This document shows, piece after piece, positions 42,986 through 52,505 of a DNA stretch of 64,000 nt (positions are counted from its first letter, which is position 1; every line of letters starts with the position of its first letter). The DNA comes from Bacteroidota bacterium. GTDB lineage: Bacteria; Bacteroidota; Ignavibacteria; UBA10030; UBA8401. Made by a program: the position numbers and the translations under genes. The DNA lies in contig JBBAAO010000001.1 in assembly GCA_041658205.1 (NCBI GenBank), positions 1,736,001-1,800,000 on the forward strand, given 5' to 3'. The notes beneath the pieces were generated by a model, which searched no databases, had not been told where the DNA came from, and was given only the letters and a program-made list of their open reading frames with translations.

Positions 42986-44443
42986 ATGAGTGCTGCAATT
43001 CTTTCTAATTATATTGCCGGTTCGTGGCAAATTAAAAATGGTCATAACATGCTCGCTGTTGAGAATCCCTCCACTGGCGAGGTTATTTCACATGTTCCCC
43101 TTTCCGGTGCGAAGGATGTAGATGAAGCGGTAACTGCGGCACAGAAAGCACTCCCTGCATGGTCGACAATGCCGATTAAAGAACGGGTTCAGATATTTTT
43201 CCGGTACAGATCATTATTGGAAAAGCATGCTCAAGAACTTGCGGAATTAGTCAACAAAGAGAATGGCAAAATTCTTGGCGAAGCAATGGCTGAAGTTGAA
43301 AAAAGCATTGAACTGACTGAATTTGCTTGTTCAATGCCTCAACTTGTTTCCGGAGAAATTCTGGAAGTGAGCCGCGGAGTTGAATGCCGAATAGATCGAT
43401 ATCCAGTCGGTGTGGTTGCATGCATTACCCCTTTTAATTTTCCCGCAATGGTTCCAAATTGGACAATACCGAATGCACTCGTTCTTGGAAATACCATGGT
43501 TCTAAAACCATCTGAACTTGTTCCGATGAGTTCGTGTCGACTGGCTGAGCTTTTGAAAGAAGCAGGCCTGCCGGATGGCGTGTTTAATATTGTGCACGGC
43601 GGACAAGAAACAGTTGAAGCGATTTGTGATCATCCGGGAATTCACGCCGTCACTTTTGTTGGCTCAACAAAAGTTGCTAAGCTTGTTTATCAACGAGCAA
43701 CATCTCACTTAAAGCGTGCGCTGTGTCTCGGTGGTGCAAAAAATCATCTCATCGTAATGCCGGACGCTCATGAAGAGATGACTGCTTCGAATGTTGCCGC
43801 ATCGATGAGCGGGTGTGCAGGTCAGCGCTGCATGGCTGCTTCTGCAATGGTTGCCGTGGGATCAGTTGACCACATTATTAAAAAGCTGGTCGAAGAGTCA
43901 AAAAAGATTGTTCCAGGGAAAAATCTCGGTGCCGTAATTTCCAAAGCTGCAAAAGAAAGAATCGAGCGATATATCACTGAAGCGGAAAAACAAGGTGCAA
44001 AAATACTTTTGGATGGCCGCGGTGTTACAGTAGTGGGAAAAGAAAACGGATTTTATGTCGGTCCGACTGTGATTGATTTTGTCAAACCCGAAATGAACAT
44101 TGCAAAAGAAGAAGTGTTTGGCCCGGTTCTTTCTATCATACGTGCTTCAGATGTGGATGAAGCGCTGAAGATTGAAAATGCAAATCCTTATGGAAACGCA
44201 GCATCGGTCTTTACGCAGAGTGGCGGAATTGCCCGTTATGTTGCTGAACATGCAAGCGCAGGAATGATTGGAGTAAATATCGGAGTTCCTGTCCCCCGTG
44301 AGCCATTCTCGTTTGGCGGATGGAATGAATCAAAATTTGGCGCAGGAGATATAACGGGAAAAAGCTCAATTGAGTTCTTTACAAAACCGAAAAAGACAAC
44401 AACCAAGTGGAATCCGGAAGCTCGAAAGAACTGGATGAGCTAA
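42986..44443 (+). CDS. mmsA: CoA-acylating methylmalonate-semialdehyde dehydrogenase
   Basis: A 485-aa aldehyde dehydrogenase superfamily protein. The general-base Asn is in CITPFNFPAMVPNW, the nucleotide fold has VTFVGSTKVA, and the catalytic Cys is in CAGQRCMAASA; the AGQRCMA context is characteristic of MmsA. It makes propionyl-CoA or acetyl-CoA from (methyl)malonate semialdehyde in valine, beta-alanine or inositol breakdown. Note that reductive pyrimidine breakdown yields beta-alanine and malonate semialdehyde. The ATG at 42986 has a GGAG site; an upstream ATG at 42947 is less likely. It is divergent from rplM. Confidence 0.92.
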   Translation: MSAAILSNYIAGSWQIKNGHNMLAVENPSTGEVISHVPLSGAKDVDEAVTAAQKALPAWSTMPIKERVQIFFRYRSLLEKHAQELAELVNKENGKILGEAMAEVEKSIELTEFACSMPQLVSGEILEVSRGVECRIDRYPVGVVACITPFNFPAMVPNWTIPNALVLGNTMVLKPSELVPMSSCRLAELLKEAGLPDGVFNIVHGGQETVEAICDHPGIHAVTFVGSTKVAKLVYQRATSHLKRALCLGGAKNHLIVMPDAHEEMTASNVAASMSGCAGQRCMAASAMVAVGSVDHIIKKLVEESKKIVPGKNLGAVISKAAKERIERYITEAEKQGAKILLDGRGVTVVGKENGFYVGPTVIDFVKPEMNIAKEEVFGPVLSIIRASDVDEALKIENANPYGNAASVFTQSGGIARYVAEHASAGMIGVNIGVPVPREPFSFGGWNESKFGAGDITGKSSIEFFTKPKKTTTKWNPEARKNWMS

Positions 44444-44466
44444 ACGATAACTGCTATCGAAACAAA

Positions 44467-44497
44467 AAAACCTCGATGCTTACAGCACGAGGTTTTT
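44467..44497. terminator. Bidirectional terminator between mmsA and xdhC
   Basis: Stem AAACCTCG/CGAGGTTT with a 12-base loop and T-runs on both strands, between two convergent genes. Confidence 0.85.
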
Positions 44498-44519
44498 TTG
44501 TCTCACCATGGTGTACTAT

Positions 44520-45485
44520 TTAGTGCTTCGATGAAGCCTCATTCTTTACTTTAATCATTTGCGCAGCAATGCTGACAGCAATTTCTTCCACCGATCTGCT
44601 TTCTATTTCGATTCCAATCGGTGCATAAATTTTCTCCAACGTCTTCTTTTCATCGGACGAAAATGAATTCATAATGCGTGCAATTTTTGCTTCTGTCCCC
44701 ATCAGTCCAATATACCCAAGTTTTTTTCCAAGAATACTTTGAAGAGCGAGCCGATCGCTTTGTAATGCCGCTGTAACGATAGCAACAAAACTTGTTATGT
44801 TTTCTTCGATGTGCGTTCCAATCTCCTCATACGGGGAAATAATCTTTCGGACAATTAACGAATCTTCCTTCATCGCAGGAGCATCTTCACGATCATCAAA
44901 CAATACAAGATTAAAATCGAGCATTTGGAGCATTCTCGCCGTTGCTAATCCGACATGCCCTCCTCCCGCTATATAGACTGTATATTCTGCTCCAACATTT
45001 TCACGATAAAACCATTCATCTTTGCTGGTAGATTGAAAATGGTTGTGATTCTCTAGCTTTCTTTTGTGAAAAGAAATACCATTGTTCGTAAGCTCAAAAT
45101 GTGATGGTGTATATGAATGAATACCATTTATTATGTTCTCAATCGTAGTGGCATCATCCAACGATAAGGATAGTATACAAATCGTTTCGGAGCCTGCACA
45201 AATCAAACCGGAGGGTTCGCCGATTGTTGTATTTGGATTGTGCACCATTTTTTTTACGATGCGTACTGGTTTACCCGAAGCAAGAAATTCACGAGTACTG
45301 GATAGCAATTTGAACTCCATGAGCCCGCCGCCGATTGTTCCGGCCATTTCCGATGGCGTGACCGCCATTTTAAAACCAGTCTTTCCCGGAGAGCCTTTTT
45401 CATACTCAACGACGATTAATAGCATCACACTTTCGCCGCGCGATAGCCGATCAAAGATAAATTTCCAGAATATTCGTTCTTTCAT
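44520..45485 (-). CDS. xdhC: XdhC-family molybdenum cofactor maturation protein
   Basis: A 321-aa protein. The XdhC/CoxI N-terminal domain (about 14-80) has EKGSPGKTGFKMAV and GTIGGGLMEF. The C-terminal Rossmann domain (about 168-300) has YIAGGGHVGLATARML and GYIGLMGTEAKI. XdhC proteins bind Mo cofactor, promote its sulfuration and insert it into xanthine dehydrogenase. It fits as the last gene of the minus-strand purine cluster, 170 bp after the small membrane gene; that spacer shows nothing recognisable. Confidence 0.93.
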   Translation of the reverse strand: MKERIFWKFIFDRLSRGESVMLLIVVEYEKGSPGKTGFKMAVTPSEMAGTIGGGLMEFKLLSSTREFLASGKPVRIVKKMVHNPNTTIGEPSGLICAGSETICILSLSLDDATTIENIINGIHSYTPSHFELTNNGISFHKRKLENHNHFQSTSKDEWFYRENVGAEYTVYIAGGGHVGLATARMLQMLDFNLVLFDDREDAPAMKEDSLIVRKIISPYEEIGTHIEENITSFVAIVTAALQSDRLALQSILGKKLGYIGLMGTEAKIARIMNSFSSDEKKTLEKIYAPIGIEIESRSVEEIAVSIAAQMIKVKNEASSKH

Positions 45486-45658
45486 AATTGTTTATTAGTA
45501 ACTACACTGCAGCCTTACAATCGTAAGTCAAAATATGCCACCAAATCACGAAAACACAAAAAGTGCACATAAGAAATTTGAACCATTGCCCAATGAAAAA
45601 GTTAGTGAAATTGCGTGTTCTAGCGGCAAAAAAAATCATGAACGCTGAGTAGTTACGT

Positions 45659-46147
45659 TTATTTAAACCAGACTTGACTCATTGCATAATATATCGCCAT
45701 CACTCCGGAGAAGATAGAACTGGCAAGAAATCTGCGATGAATTGACACTTTATTTTGAATGACATAATTAATCATTACCGTAAAAGGGATATTCATAGTA
45801 AAAGAATTATAACTGACCCACAACAGTCCCCACGATAGCTGAAACGACTGACCTGAAAATATTTGCACAAACGCCAAATGTCTGGCAATCCACACCGGAT
45901 TGAAATACAACAACGCAAGCATCGTTCGTCGTATACTTGCTTTCATTCCCTCCATTAAATGAGTGTGAGTATTGATCCAATGGAAATAGTTCGGAATCTC
46001 AAGTGAATAGAGTGTCCCTCCAATGATAGCCATTCCGATCATGCGCTGGAAAGAGAAGGAATGAAGAAGTAATGCAGCAATGGCATCCCCGGCAGAATAA
46101 ATGAGTGCACTTTGGAGCGCGTTACGTTTACTGAAGTGCAGGAGCAT
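45659..46147 (-). CDS. Small membrane protein coupled to xdhB, faintly Mpv17-like
   Basis: A 162-aa protein with about four membrane helices. The N-terminal SAGDAIAALLL followed by a G.....G..P..HW pattern (IIGGTLYSLEIPNYFHWI) and the later SFTMNIPFTVMINYV weakly recall the Mpv17/PMP22 family. It overlaps the xdhB end by 20 bp, so it is translated with the dehydrogenase. Its place in a purine cluster makes a transport or membrane-anchoring role thinkable, but this is speculation. Confidence 0.6.
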   Translation of the reverse strand: MLLHFSKRNALQSALIYSAGDAIAALLLHSFSFQRMIGMAIIGGTLYSLEIPNYFHWINTHTHLMEGMKASIRRTMLALLYFNPVWIARHLAFVQIFSGQSFQLSWGLLWVSYNSFTMNIPFTVMINYVIQNKVSIHRRFLASSIFSGVMAIYYAMSQVWFK

Positions 46148-48410
46148 GTGTACCGACTTCCTTATACAATAGATGTAACATACGTTCCGGTGTCATCGGT
46201 GCAATTGCCGGGAACATACTGTTTGGATTAAAAGCTTTTACCGCATTGCATAATGCAAAATATGCACCGATGCCGTACATCAATGGTGGTTCTCCGATCG
46301 CTTTTGAATTAAATGGTGCAAAGGGATTTTCAGAATTGTCCAGGAAACTGATATTCATTTCTTTTGGAGCGAAATGTATATCCGGCACTTTATATGTTGA
46401 CAGTGCGTCCGTAATCAATTTCCCTTCACTATTATAGATAATTTCCTCCATCGTCATCCATCCGATCCCCTGCATAATACCCCCTTCAGTCTGACTGAGA
46501 TCGATTGCTGGATGTAGACTCTTCCCGACATCATGAACAACATTAACAGCGTCGATCAGATACGTTCCCCGCAGGCAATCGACGGTTGTTTCGATGATCG
46601 CCGTACCGAATACATGATAGGCAAAGGGATGTCCTTTGGATGTTTCACGATTGAAATGAATCTTCGGAGTTGAATAAAAATGTTGGGATGTCAGACTGAT
46701 ACGTGCATTATTTGCCGCACAAATCAGCGTATTCCATGTCCATTCTGTTTCTTTTCCATCATTCACGATCCGTTCATCCTGTATAGTAATCTTCGAAGGA
46801 TCGGTCTGATGGAAATGGTCAGCGGCAAATTTTGTCAGTCGTTCAAGAAGAACATAACAAGCAAGCTGGGTTGCTTTACCATTAAGGTCCGCCCCGCTGC
46901 TTGCCGCGGTTGGAGAAGTATTGGCAACACGCGACGTGTTTGTTGATTCAAGTTTGATTCTCTCGCTCTTCACGGAAAAAATTCGCTGGGCAATTCCATG
47001 AATCTTCATGTTAACGCCCTGCCCCATTTCGATCGCTGCAGTACTGATTCCGATGCTGCCATCTGTATAGATATGAACGAGAGCACTCGCCTGATTCATC
47101 ATGGTATTGGTGAATGAAATTCCAAAACAGATCGGCATCACTGCATAGCCCTTCTTCTTCCATTCATTCACCATGTTAAAATCAGCCGTCTTCTTTTTCA
47201 CTTCCTCAATGGATTTTTTTTGCATCAGGGAATCCCAGCACGGGATCGCCTGGCACCGCTCCGTGATCTGACCGTATGGAAATTCATCTCCATTTTTTAA
47301 AAGATTTTTCCTTTGAATAAACCAGGCATCCATATTCATCGTTTCCGCAGCTTTGGCAATTGCAGCTTCAATGACAAATTTTCCCTGCGGCCCGCCGAAT
47401 CCGCGAAATGCTGTGTTTGGAGGAAGATTCGTGCGACAACTGTAACCGGTCGCTTTTACATTTGGAATAAAATAACTATTCGTGCAATGAAACAGGGTTC
47501 GTTGCAGCACCGCCGGAGAAAGATCTGCAGCAGCACCGCCGTTTTGATAGAACGTCACTTCGTAGGCAAGAATAGTCCCATCATTTTTCAAACCGATTTT
47601 AAAATCGGATGAATACGGATGACGTTTTCCCGTCATTCTCATATCATCCTGACGATGGAGGATCAGTTTTACCGGACGCCGCAGTTTTGTTGCAGCAAGG
47701 GCACACAGTACTGCCCATGGAGTCGCTTGATCTTCTTTTCCTCCAAATCCGCCGCCGAGCCGAAGAACATCGACTTCAATCTTATGCATCGGTATATTTA
47801 ACACGTTCGCGATTGTTCGTTGAACCGCAGTCGGGCTTTGCGTCGATGATACAATCTTGAGTCCGTCTCCTTCCGTAGGAACTGCAAATGCACCTTGTGT
47901 TTCGAGGTATAAATGCTCCTGACCTCCGTTCTCAGCCGTACCTTCTACAACAACATCGCACTTTGGCCACATTGCATTGATATCCCCCAGTTCAAACTTT
48001 ATCGGCGGGATGAGCAATTCATTTTTTGCAAATGCTACTCTGGGATCTGTAATCACCGGAAGTTTCTCAATCTCCACAACAATCTTTTCCGCAGCAGAAC
48101 GGGCGTGAAATGCAGAATCTGCAACCACAACGGCTATCGGCTGTCCTTGAAAATGAACATGCTGTTCGGCAAGAAGCGGTTCATCCTGAACGATACCGCC
48201 AATTTGATTATGCCCCGGAATATCTTTTGAAGTAAAAATCGAAACAACACCATTCATCGGCAATGCAGCAGAGAGATCGATCGACCGGATTACTCCATGT
48301 GCCACGCGCGAATAATAAACATGCGCATACAATGTCCCTTCAGGCACAAGAAGATCATCTACAAACTGCGATTCGCCGCGCACATGTTTTTCGGAATCAT
48401 AATTCTTCAT
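46128..48410 (-). CDS. xdhB: Xanthine dehydrogenase, molybdopterin-binding subunit
   Basis: A 760-aa Mo hydroxylase large subunit. RLGGGFGGKEDQ (about 215-226) and TAFRGFGGPQG (about 330; Arg of the substrate pocket) are typical of true xanthine dehydrogenases, and KAIGEPPLMYG near 715 contains the catalytic Glu. It oxidises hypoxanthine and xanthine to urate, or runs in reverse under reducing conditions. It partners the FeS/FAD subunit encoded just upstream (4-bp overlap). Naming follows the two-subunit XdhAB scheme; in E. coli the Mo subunit is called XdhA. Confidence 0.95.
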   Translation of the reverse strand: MKNYDSEKHVRGESQFVDDLLVPEGTLYAHVYYSRVAHGVIRSIDLSAALPMNGVVSIFTSKDIPGHNQIGGIVQDEPLLAEQHVHFQGQPIAVVVADSAFHARSAAEKIVVEIEKLPVITDPRVAFAKNELLIPPIKFELGDINAMWPKCDVVVEGTAENGGQEHLYLETQGAFAVPTEGDGLKIVSSTQSPTAVQRTIANVLNIPMHKIEVDVLRLGGGFGGKEDQATPWAVLCALAATKLRRPVKLILHRQDDMRMTGKRHPYSSDFKIGLKNDGTILAYEVTFYQNGGAAADLSPAVLQRTLFHCTNSYFIPNVKATGYSCRTNLPPNTAFRGFGGPQGKFVIEAAIAKAAETMNMDAWFIQRKNLLKNGDEFPYGQITERCQAIPCWDSLMQKKSIEEVKKKTADFNMVNEWKKKGYAVMPICFGISFTNTMMNQASALVHIYTDGSIGISTAAIEMGQGVNMKIHGIAQRIFSVKSERIKLESTNTSRVANTSPTAASSGADLNGKATQLACYVLLERLTKFAADHFHQTDPSKITIQDERIVNDGKETEWTWNTLICAANNARISLTSQHFYSTPKIHFNRETSKGHPFAYHVFGTAIIETTVDCLRGTYLIDAVNVVHDVGKSLHPAIDLSQTEGGIMQGIGWMTMEEIIYNSEGKLITDALSTYKVPDIHFAPKEMNISFLDNSENPFAPFNSKAIGEPPLMYGIGAYFALCNAVKAFNPNSMFPAIAPMTPERMLHLLYKEVGTHAPALQ

Positions 48411-49831
48411 GCAAATGATTCCTTTCTGACAATTCCAGGGAAAAGATTCAAAAAATGTGCAATGACCAATTGACGAAGGAGCAGCCGTTTATATTCAGCA
48501 CTGCCACGGGCATCGCTGATTGGATGGATCTCTGTCTGCACGATCTCCAATGCTTCACCGATTGTTTCAATGTCTATAATTTTATTCTTCAAAAATTCTG
48601 TTGTCTTTGTCAGAAATAAGGGAATTGGTCCGACTCCCCCTGCCGAGATTCCGCAATTCGAAAAACGATGACCACTCAATTCAACAACCATAGTTGTGTT
48701 GACACTAGCAATATCCAGATATTGGCGGCGGGAAACTTTTTCATAACTTAAACGTGTCCTGTCCGTGGGACGCGGAAATGAGATCGATTCGATTAACTCT
48801 GATTTTTTCTTATCAATCTGTTTATACCCTTTATAGAATTGTCTCAACGGAATCGTTCGTTGGGAACCGGCATCATTCAGCGTAAGCACAGCATCGAGTG
48901 CCAAAAGCAAACAGGTCATATCACCTATAGGAGAAGCATTCACAATATTACCCGCGACCGTCGCACGATTTCGAATCGGTGTAGAACCAAAGAGTTCCAG
49001 CTGCGTTTTCAATTCGGGAAAGTATTTGATAATGACCGGTGACATCCGAAACTCTTCCACTGTAGTTGTGCCGGGAAGATGGATCGAACTTTCATCTTCG
49101 GATATGGGAATATGCTTCCGCCAAGAAGAGATGCGTTTTGAAGTTTCCGCGTGCAAGGTAAACGCTTTTTGGACATACAGATCTGTTCCTCCGGACACAA
49201 TGATAATTTGAGCATCTTGAATGTACACTTCGTTTGCTGAAGTAACAGCAATTGACTTCAACCGTTCAGCAATCGAGTGAAAATACTCTGGAAGGATTGT
49301 TTGTCCTACAAGTTTAGCAAGAGAAATTCCATTTAGTGTGTGTTCGTTCGCGTTCAATCCATCCACCAAATGGGAAATCGCTTTTTTAATAGGAGGGTGT
49401 CCTGTACATCGACAGATATTTCCATCAACCGAATTTATTGCCTGCAAAGCATCTAACTGTTTGTTGTTCAAGCAATATCCTGTCAACGACATGATGAATC
49501 CGGGTGTGCAAAATCCACATTGTGTTCCCCCATCTTCAACAAAAGCATGTTGAATGGGATTAAGTTCTTTGGGTTGATTAATACCTTCGATGGTGACTAT
49601 ATGTTTACCGTGGGCATCACCCAACGGCATTAAACATGAATTGGCGGATTTATATTGAACTTCATTCCCTTGCAATTCACCGACAAGAATTGTGCAGGCA
49701 CCGCAATCACCCTCTCTACATCCTTCTTTTGTTCCTGTGAGATGCTCATTGTGGCGCAGAAAGTCCAATACCACCATACCTGGGTTGGCATCTGTTGTAA
49801 CCGTTTTATTATTGATGATACATTCTATCAT
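48407..49831 (-). CDS. xdhA: Xanthine dehydrogenase, [2Fe-2S]/FAD subunit
   Basis: A 474-aa protein with two [2Fe-2S] clusters in the first 150 residues (CREGDCGACTILV; CGFCTPGFIM; CRCTGHPPI) and a FAD-binding domain of the CO-dehydrogenase flavoprotein type (about 190-460; IVSGGTDLY, ATVAGNIVNASPIGD). It carries electrons from the Mo site to NAD+ or another acceptor. It overlaps xdhB by 4 bp and leads that sub-operon; 161 bp separate it from mocA. Confidence 0.95.
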   Translation of the reverse strand: MIECIINNKTVTTDANPGMVVLDFLRHNEHLTGTKEGCREGDCGACTILVGELQGNEVQYKSANSCLMPLGDAHGKHIVTIEGINQPKELNPIQHAFVEDGGTQCGFCTPGFIMSLTGYCLNNKQLDALQAINSVDGNICRCTGHPPIKKAISHLVDGLNANEHTLNGISLAKLVGQTILPEYFHSIAERLKSIAVTSANEVYIQDAQIIIVSGGTDLYVQKAFTLHAETSKRISSWRKHIPISEDESSIHLPGTTTVEEFRMSPVIIKYFPELKTQLELFGSTPIRNRATVAGNIVNASPIGDMTCLLLALDAVLTLNDAGSQRTIPLRQFYKGYKQIDKKKSELIESISFPRPTDRTRLSYEKVSRRQYLDIASVNTTMVVELSGHRFSNCGISAGGVGPIPLFLTKTTEFLKNKIIDIETIGEALEIVQTEIHPISDARGSAEYKRLLLRQLVIAHFLNLFPGIVRKESFA

Positions 49832-49992
49832 ATATACAATGTAAAGATACTCTTTCGCATCTGAATTTACAAAAGAGCAAATTCGTAAACTTACTCAGTC
49901 GAATTATTAATGATTACTTTAGAACATTTAGGCGTTTGCTTAGTCGCTCCCTTCTGAATACTGATGCGTAAATCGCTCCTCGCAATGATTTT

Positions 49993-50604
49993 TTAAGGAG
50001 CATCAGTAATTATGTTTTCAAAATATCGTCGGTAATCTTCGGGAGTATCGATATTCACAATGACACCTTCTTCCTCCGTCGATACCAATTCAATGTCGTT
50101 TTTATGCGCATGGACAACTTCCCGTAAGCCGATTTCAAGCGATGCATTATTAATCTCTGGAAATAATTCGGAGGAGATAACAATCGGGTGTCCTTTCCTT
50201 CCGTGATATTCCGGGATGATGATTTTTTTTTTCGTTTGATGAAACGCCGCAAGTAATCGTTTCACTAACTCCGAAGATATCATTGGATGATCAACCGGAC
50301 AGATCAGCACACCTAAGCAGTTGGTTCGGTCTAAATTTTTAATTCCAGCGATAATTGAAGAGAGTTGTCCGCGTTCCCATTCGTTGTTGACAACAATCTC
50401 CCCGTCAAATGCCGCTAATGATTCACGAATTTTCTCCGATTCAGAACCCAAGACAACAATTTTTTTGGGCACTCCAGCATCACCGATCACATTAATGAGA
50501 TGTTGCAGAAAGGTACTTTTCCCTATCCGGAGCAGAGCTTTCGGGCTTCCCATTCTTCGGGATGAACCAGCGGAAAGTATTATGGCAGCAACTGTCGATT
50601 TCAT
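49993..50604 (-). CDS. mocA: Molybdenum cofactor cytidylyltransferase-like protein (MocA)
   Basis: A 203-aa nucleotidyltransferase with the MobA/MocA signature SAGSSRRMGSPKALL (about 11-25) and the metal-binding CPVDHPMI (about 98-105). The CPVD(H/Q)P pattern and the neighbourhood of Mo hydroxylases favour MocA, which makes Mo-molybdopterin cytosine dinucleotide, over MobA. E. coli has a paralog (ygfJ/mocA) at the equivalent place beside xdhD. It is followed by xdhAB and preceded by the carbamoyltransferase gene (9-bp gap). Confidence 0.9.
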   Translation of the reverse strand: MKSTVAAIILSAGSSRRMGSPKALLRIGKSTFLQHLINVIGDAGVPKKIVVLGSESEKIRESLAAFDGEIVVNNEWERGQLSSIIAGIKNLDRTNCLGVLICPVDHPMISSELVKRLLAAFHQTKKKIIIPEYHGRKGHPIVISSELFPEINNASLEIGLREVVHAHKNDIELVSTEEEGVIVNIDTPEDYRRYFENIITDAP

Positions 50605-50613
50605 ACGAAACGG

Positions 50614-51537
50614 TTATTCCATCACCCAGGCAAGCAGCGCCATTCGAATGATGACACCGTTCTGCGTTTGGCGAAAGTATGCCGCCCGTGGATCTTTATC
50701 CACTTCATGCGCGATCTCTTCATTGCGCGAAAGGGGATCCATGACAATCGCTTTATTGTGCAGCAGTTTCATTGATTCGGCATCAATAAAATATTCCTTT
50801 TTGAACTTCATGTATTCCTCATCGCTTCCTGTGAATCTATCCCGCTCGATGCCTGTTGTATAGACAACATCAACTTCCGGCAGCACAGAATGGAGATGTT
50901 CTTCCATCGTAAACCAAACATTATTCTCTTCGAGATGTGACAGCATATCGTTTTTCATCTGCAGCGATTTTGGTGCGACGAAATATATCTTCACTCTCTC
51001 ATATTTCCCCAGCAGGTACGAAAGCGACCGCACTGTGCGTCCTCCGGCAAGATCACCAACCATCGCAACACGCAATCCATCCAGTTTATTTGTCTCTTTG
51101 TGGATGGTATATAAATCGAGCAGTGCCTGCGTTGGATGCTGTCCCCCTTTCCCGTCGCCCGCATTGATGATAGAACAGGTGGAAACAGCCGCTGCACGCT
51201 TTGCTCCGCCGATATGGTTATGCCGGAGTACGATGACATCGCAAAAATCATCGACGATTTTTATGGTATCTTCCAGTTCGTCTCCCGGTGTTGATGAGAA
51301 AAACTTCGACGCATGTTCTGTCGAAATCACTTTCCCTCCTAAGCGCGCCATGGCAGATTCGAAGGAGAAACGGGTCAACAATCCTGATTCATAAAAAAGA
51401 GACGCCATCACTTTTTTATCGTAATCGCGTGTTCCGCCGCGCTTCAAAACAATTTCCATTTCGTGTGCGCGTTCGAACAACTCCGTTAACATCGGTAATG
51501 TAAATTGCTGCGATTCCAAAACATGTCTAATTTTCAT
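50614..51537 (-). CDS. Aspartate carbamoyltransferase-like protein with altered carbamoyl-phosphate site
   Basis: A 307-aa member of the aspartate/ornithine carbamoyltransferase family, with HPTQALLDLYTI, VAMVGDLAGGRTVRSL and DPLSRNEEI. By length and C-terminus it is most like ATCase. However, the PSTRTR carbamoyl-phosphate loop reads ESGLLTRFSFE, and the 80s loop is FSSTPGDELEDTI, without the SxxxKKGE Lys. These are key catalytic positions in ATCase, so its substrate or reaction may differ. It sits between carbamate kinase and mocA in the purine cluster, which suggests a catabolic job rather than pyrimidine synthesis. Confidence 0.8.
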   Translation of the reverse strand: MKIRHVLESQQFTLPMLTELFERAHEMEIVLKRGGTRDYDKKVMASLFYESGLLTRFSFESAMARLGGKVISTEHASKFFSSTPGDELEDTIKIVDDFCDVIVLRHNHIGGAKRAAAVSTCSIINAGDGKGGQHPTQALLDLYTIHKETNKLDGLRVAMVGDLAGGRTVRSLSYLLGKYERVKIYFVAPKSLQMKNDMLSHLEENNVWFTMEEHLHSVLPEVDVVYTTGIERDRFTGSDEEYMKFKKEYFIDAESMKLLHNKAIVMDPLSRNEEIAHEVDKDPRAAYFRQTQNGVIIRMALLAWVME

Positions 51538-51547
51538 GGACTACCTA

Positions 51548-52492
51548 TTAACCATTCATTGAAAGATGTGTTCCTGCCGAACCGTTCATTGCATCAACAA
51601 GCAGTTCCGCTCGCGTGATAATGACCTCTTCGCCGCCGTGGGAAATAAAATCGATCGCTGCTTCCATTTTTGGTCCCATGCTGCCAGCCAGGAAATGATG
51701 TTCTTTTTGATACTGCATTGCCAGCTCCAACGATAATGAGTCCAATGCAATTTGATTCTGGTGTTTGAAGTTTAGGTACACTCGGTCAGTATCCGTTGAG
51801 ATGACAAATCGTTTAAGGTGAAGTTTCTTCGCTAAAAGTGCCGATGCCCGATCCTTATCTATCACTGCTTCAACACCTTGATAGATTCCATTCTCACGAA
51901 CAACCGGAATACCACCTCCACCGACGGCGATGACAATCATTCCGTTATTAACGCAATGCTCAATAACATCCAATTCAACAATATCCAACGGCTGCGGCGA
52001 AGGAACAACGCGCCGATATCCCCGTGCCGCATCTTCAACAATCGCCCAGCCAAGCTCACGTTTTCGTTCTTCCGCTACTTTTTGCGAATAAAAAGGACCA
52101 ACAGTTTTAGTAGGATTTGCGAACGCAGGATCATTTTTGTCAACAACAACCTGCGTGAGAATGGTGACGATCGGTTTGGAGATGCCGCGAGCGTGCAATG
52201 CGGAACGAAGAGCATTCTGCATTAGATATCCCATTTCTCCCTGCGTAGAAGCGTCGCAACAATCCAATGGAAGCTGGTATACTTGTGATGAGCCGAGTTC
52301 AGAGCGAATAAGTTGCGCTCCTACCTGCGGTCCATTTCCGTGCGTTATGATCAACGAATGTCCTTGTTCGATCAGTGCAGCAAGATGCCTACACGTGATG
52401 GCTGCGTTTTCCATCTGTTCACTGATCGAACCGCGTTGACCATGACGGATCAACGAATTTCCACCGATTGCTATTAATGTTGGCGTATTCAT
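51548..52492 (-). CDS. arcC: Carbamate kinase
   Basis: A 314-aa amino-acid-kinase-fold enzyme with IAIGGNSLI at the N-terminus, THGNGPQVG (about 50-58), and AVGGGGIPV (about 207-215). It converts carbamoyl phosphate and ADP to carbamate and ATP. In E. coli the equivalent gene in the purine cluster is yqeA. Here it follows ygeY (13-bp gap) and precedes an ATCase-like gene, so it probably harvests ATP from carbamoyl phosphate made by YgeW. Confidence 0.95.
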   Translation of the reverse strand: MNTPTLIAIGGNSLIRHGQRGSISEQMENAAITCRHLAALIEQGHSLIITHGNGPQVGAQLIRSELGSSQVYQLPLDCCDASTQGEMGYLMQNALRSALHARGISKPIVTILTQVVVDKNDPAFANPTKTVGPFYSQKVAEERKRELGWAIVEDAARGYRRVVPSPQPLDIVELDVIEHCVNNGMIVIAVGGGGIPVVRENGIYQGVEAVIDKDRASALLAKKLHLKRFVISTDTDRVYLNFKHQNQIALDSLSLELAMQYQKEHHFLAGSMGPKMEAAIDFISHGGEEVIITRAELLVDAMNGSAGTHLSMNG

Positions 52493-52505
52493 TGGAAGAA
52501 TGAAC

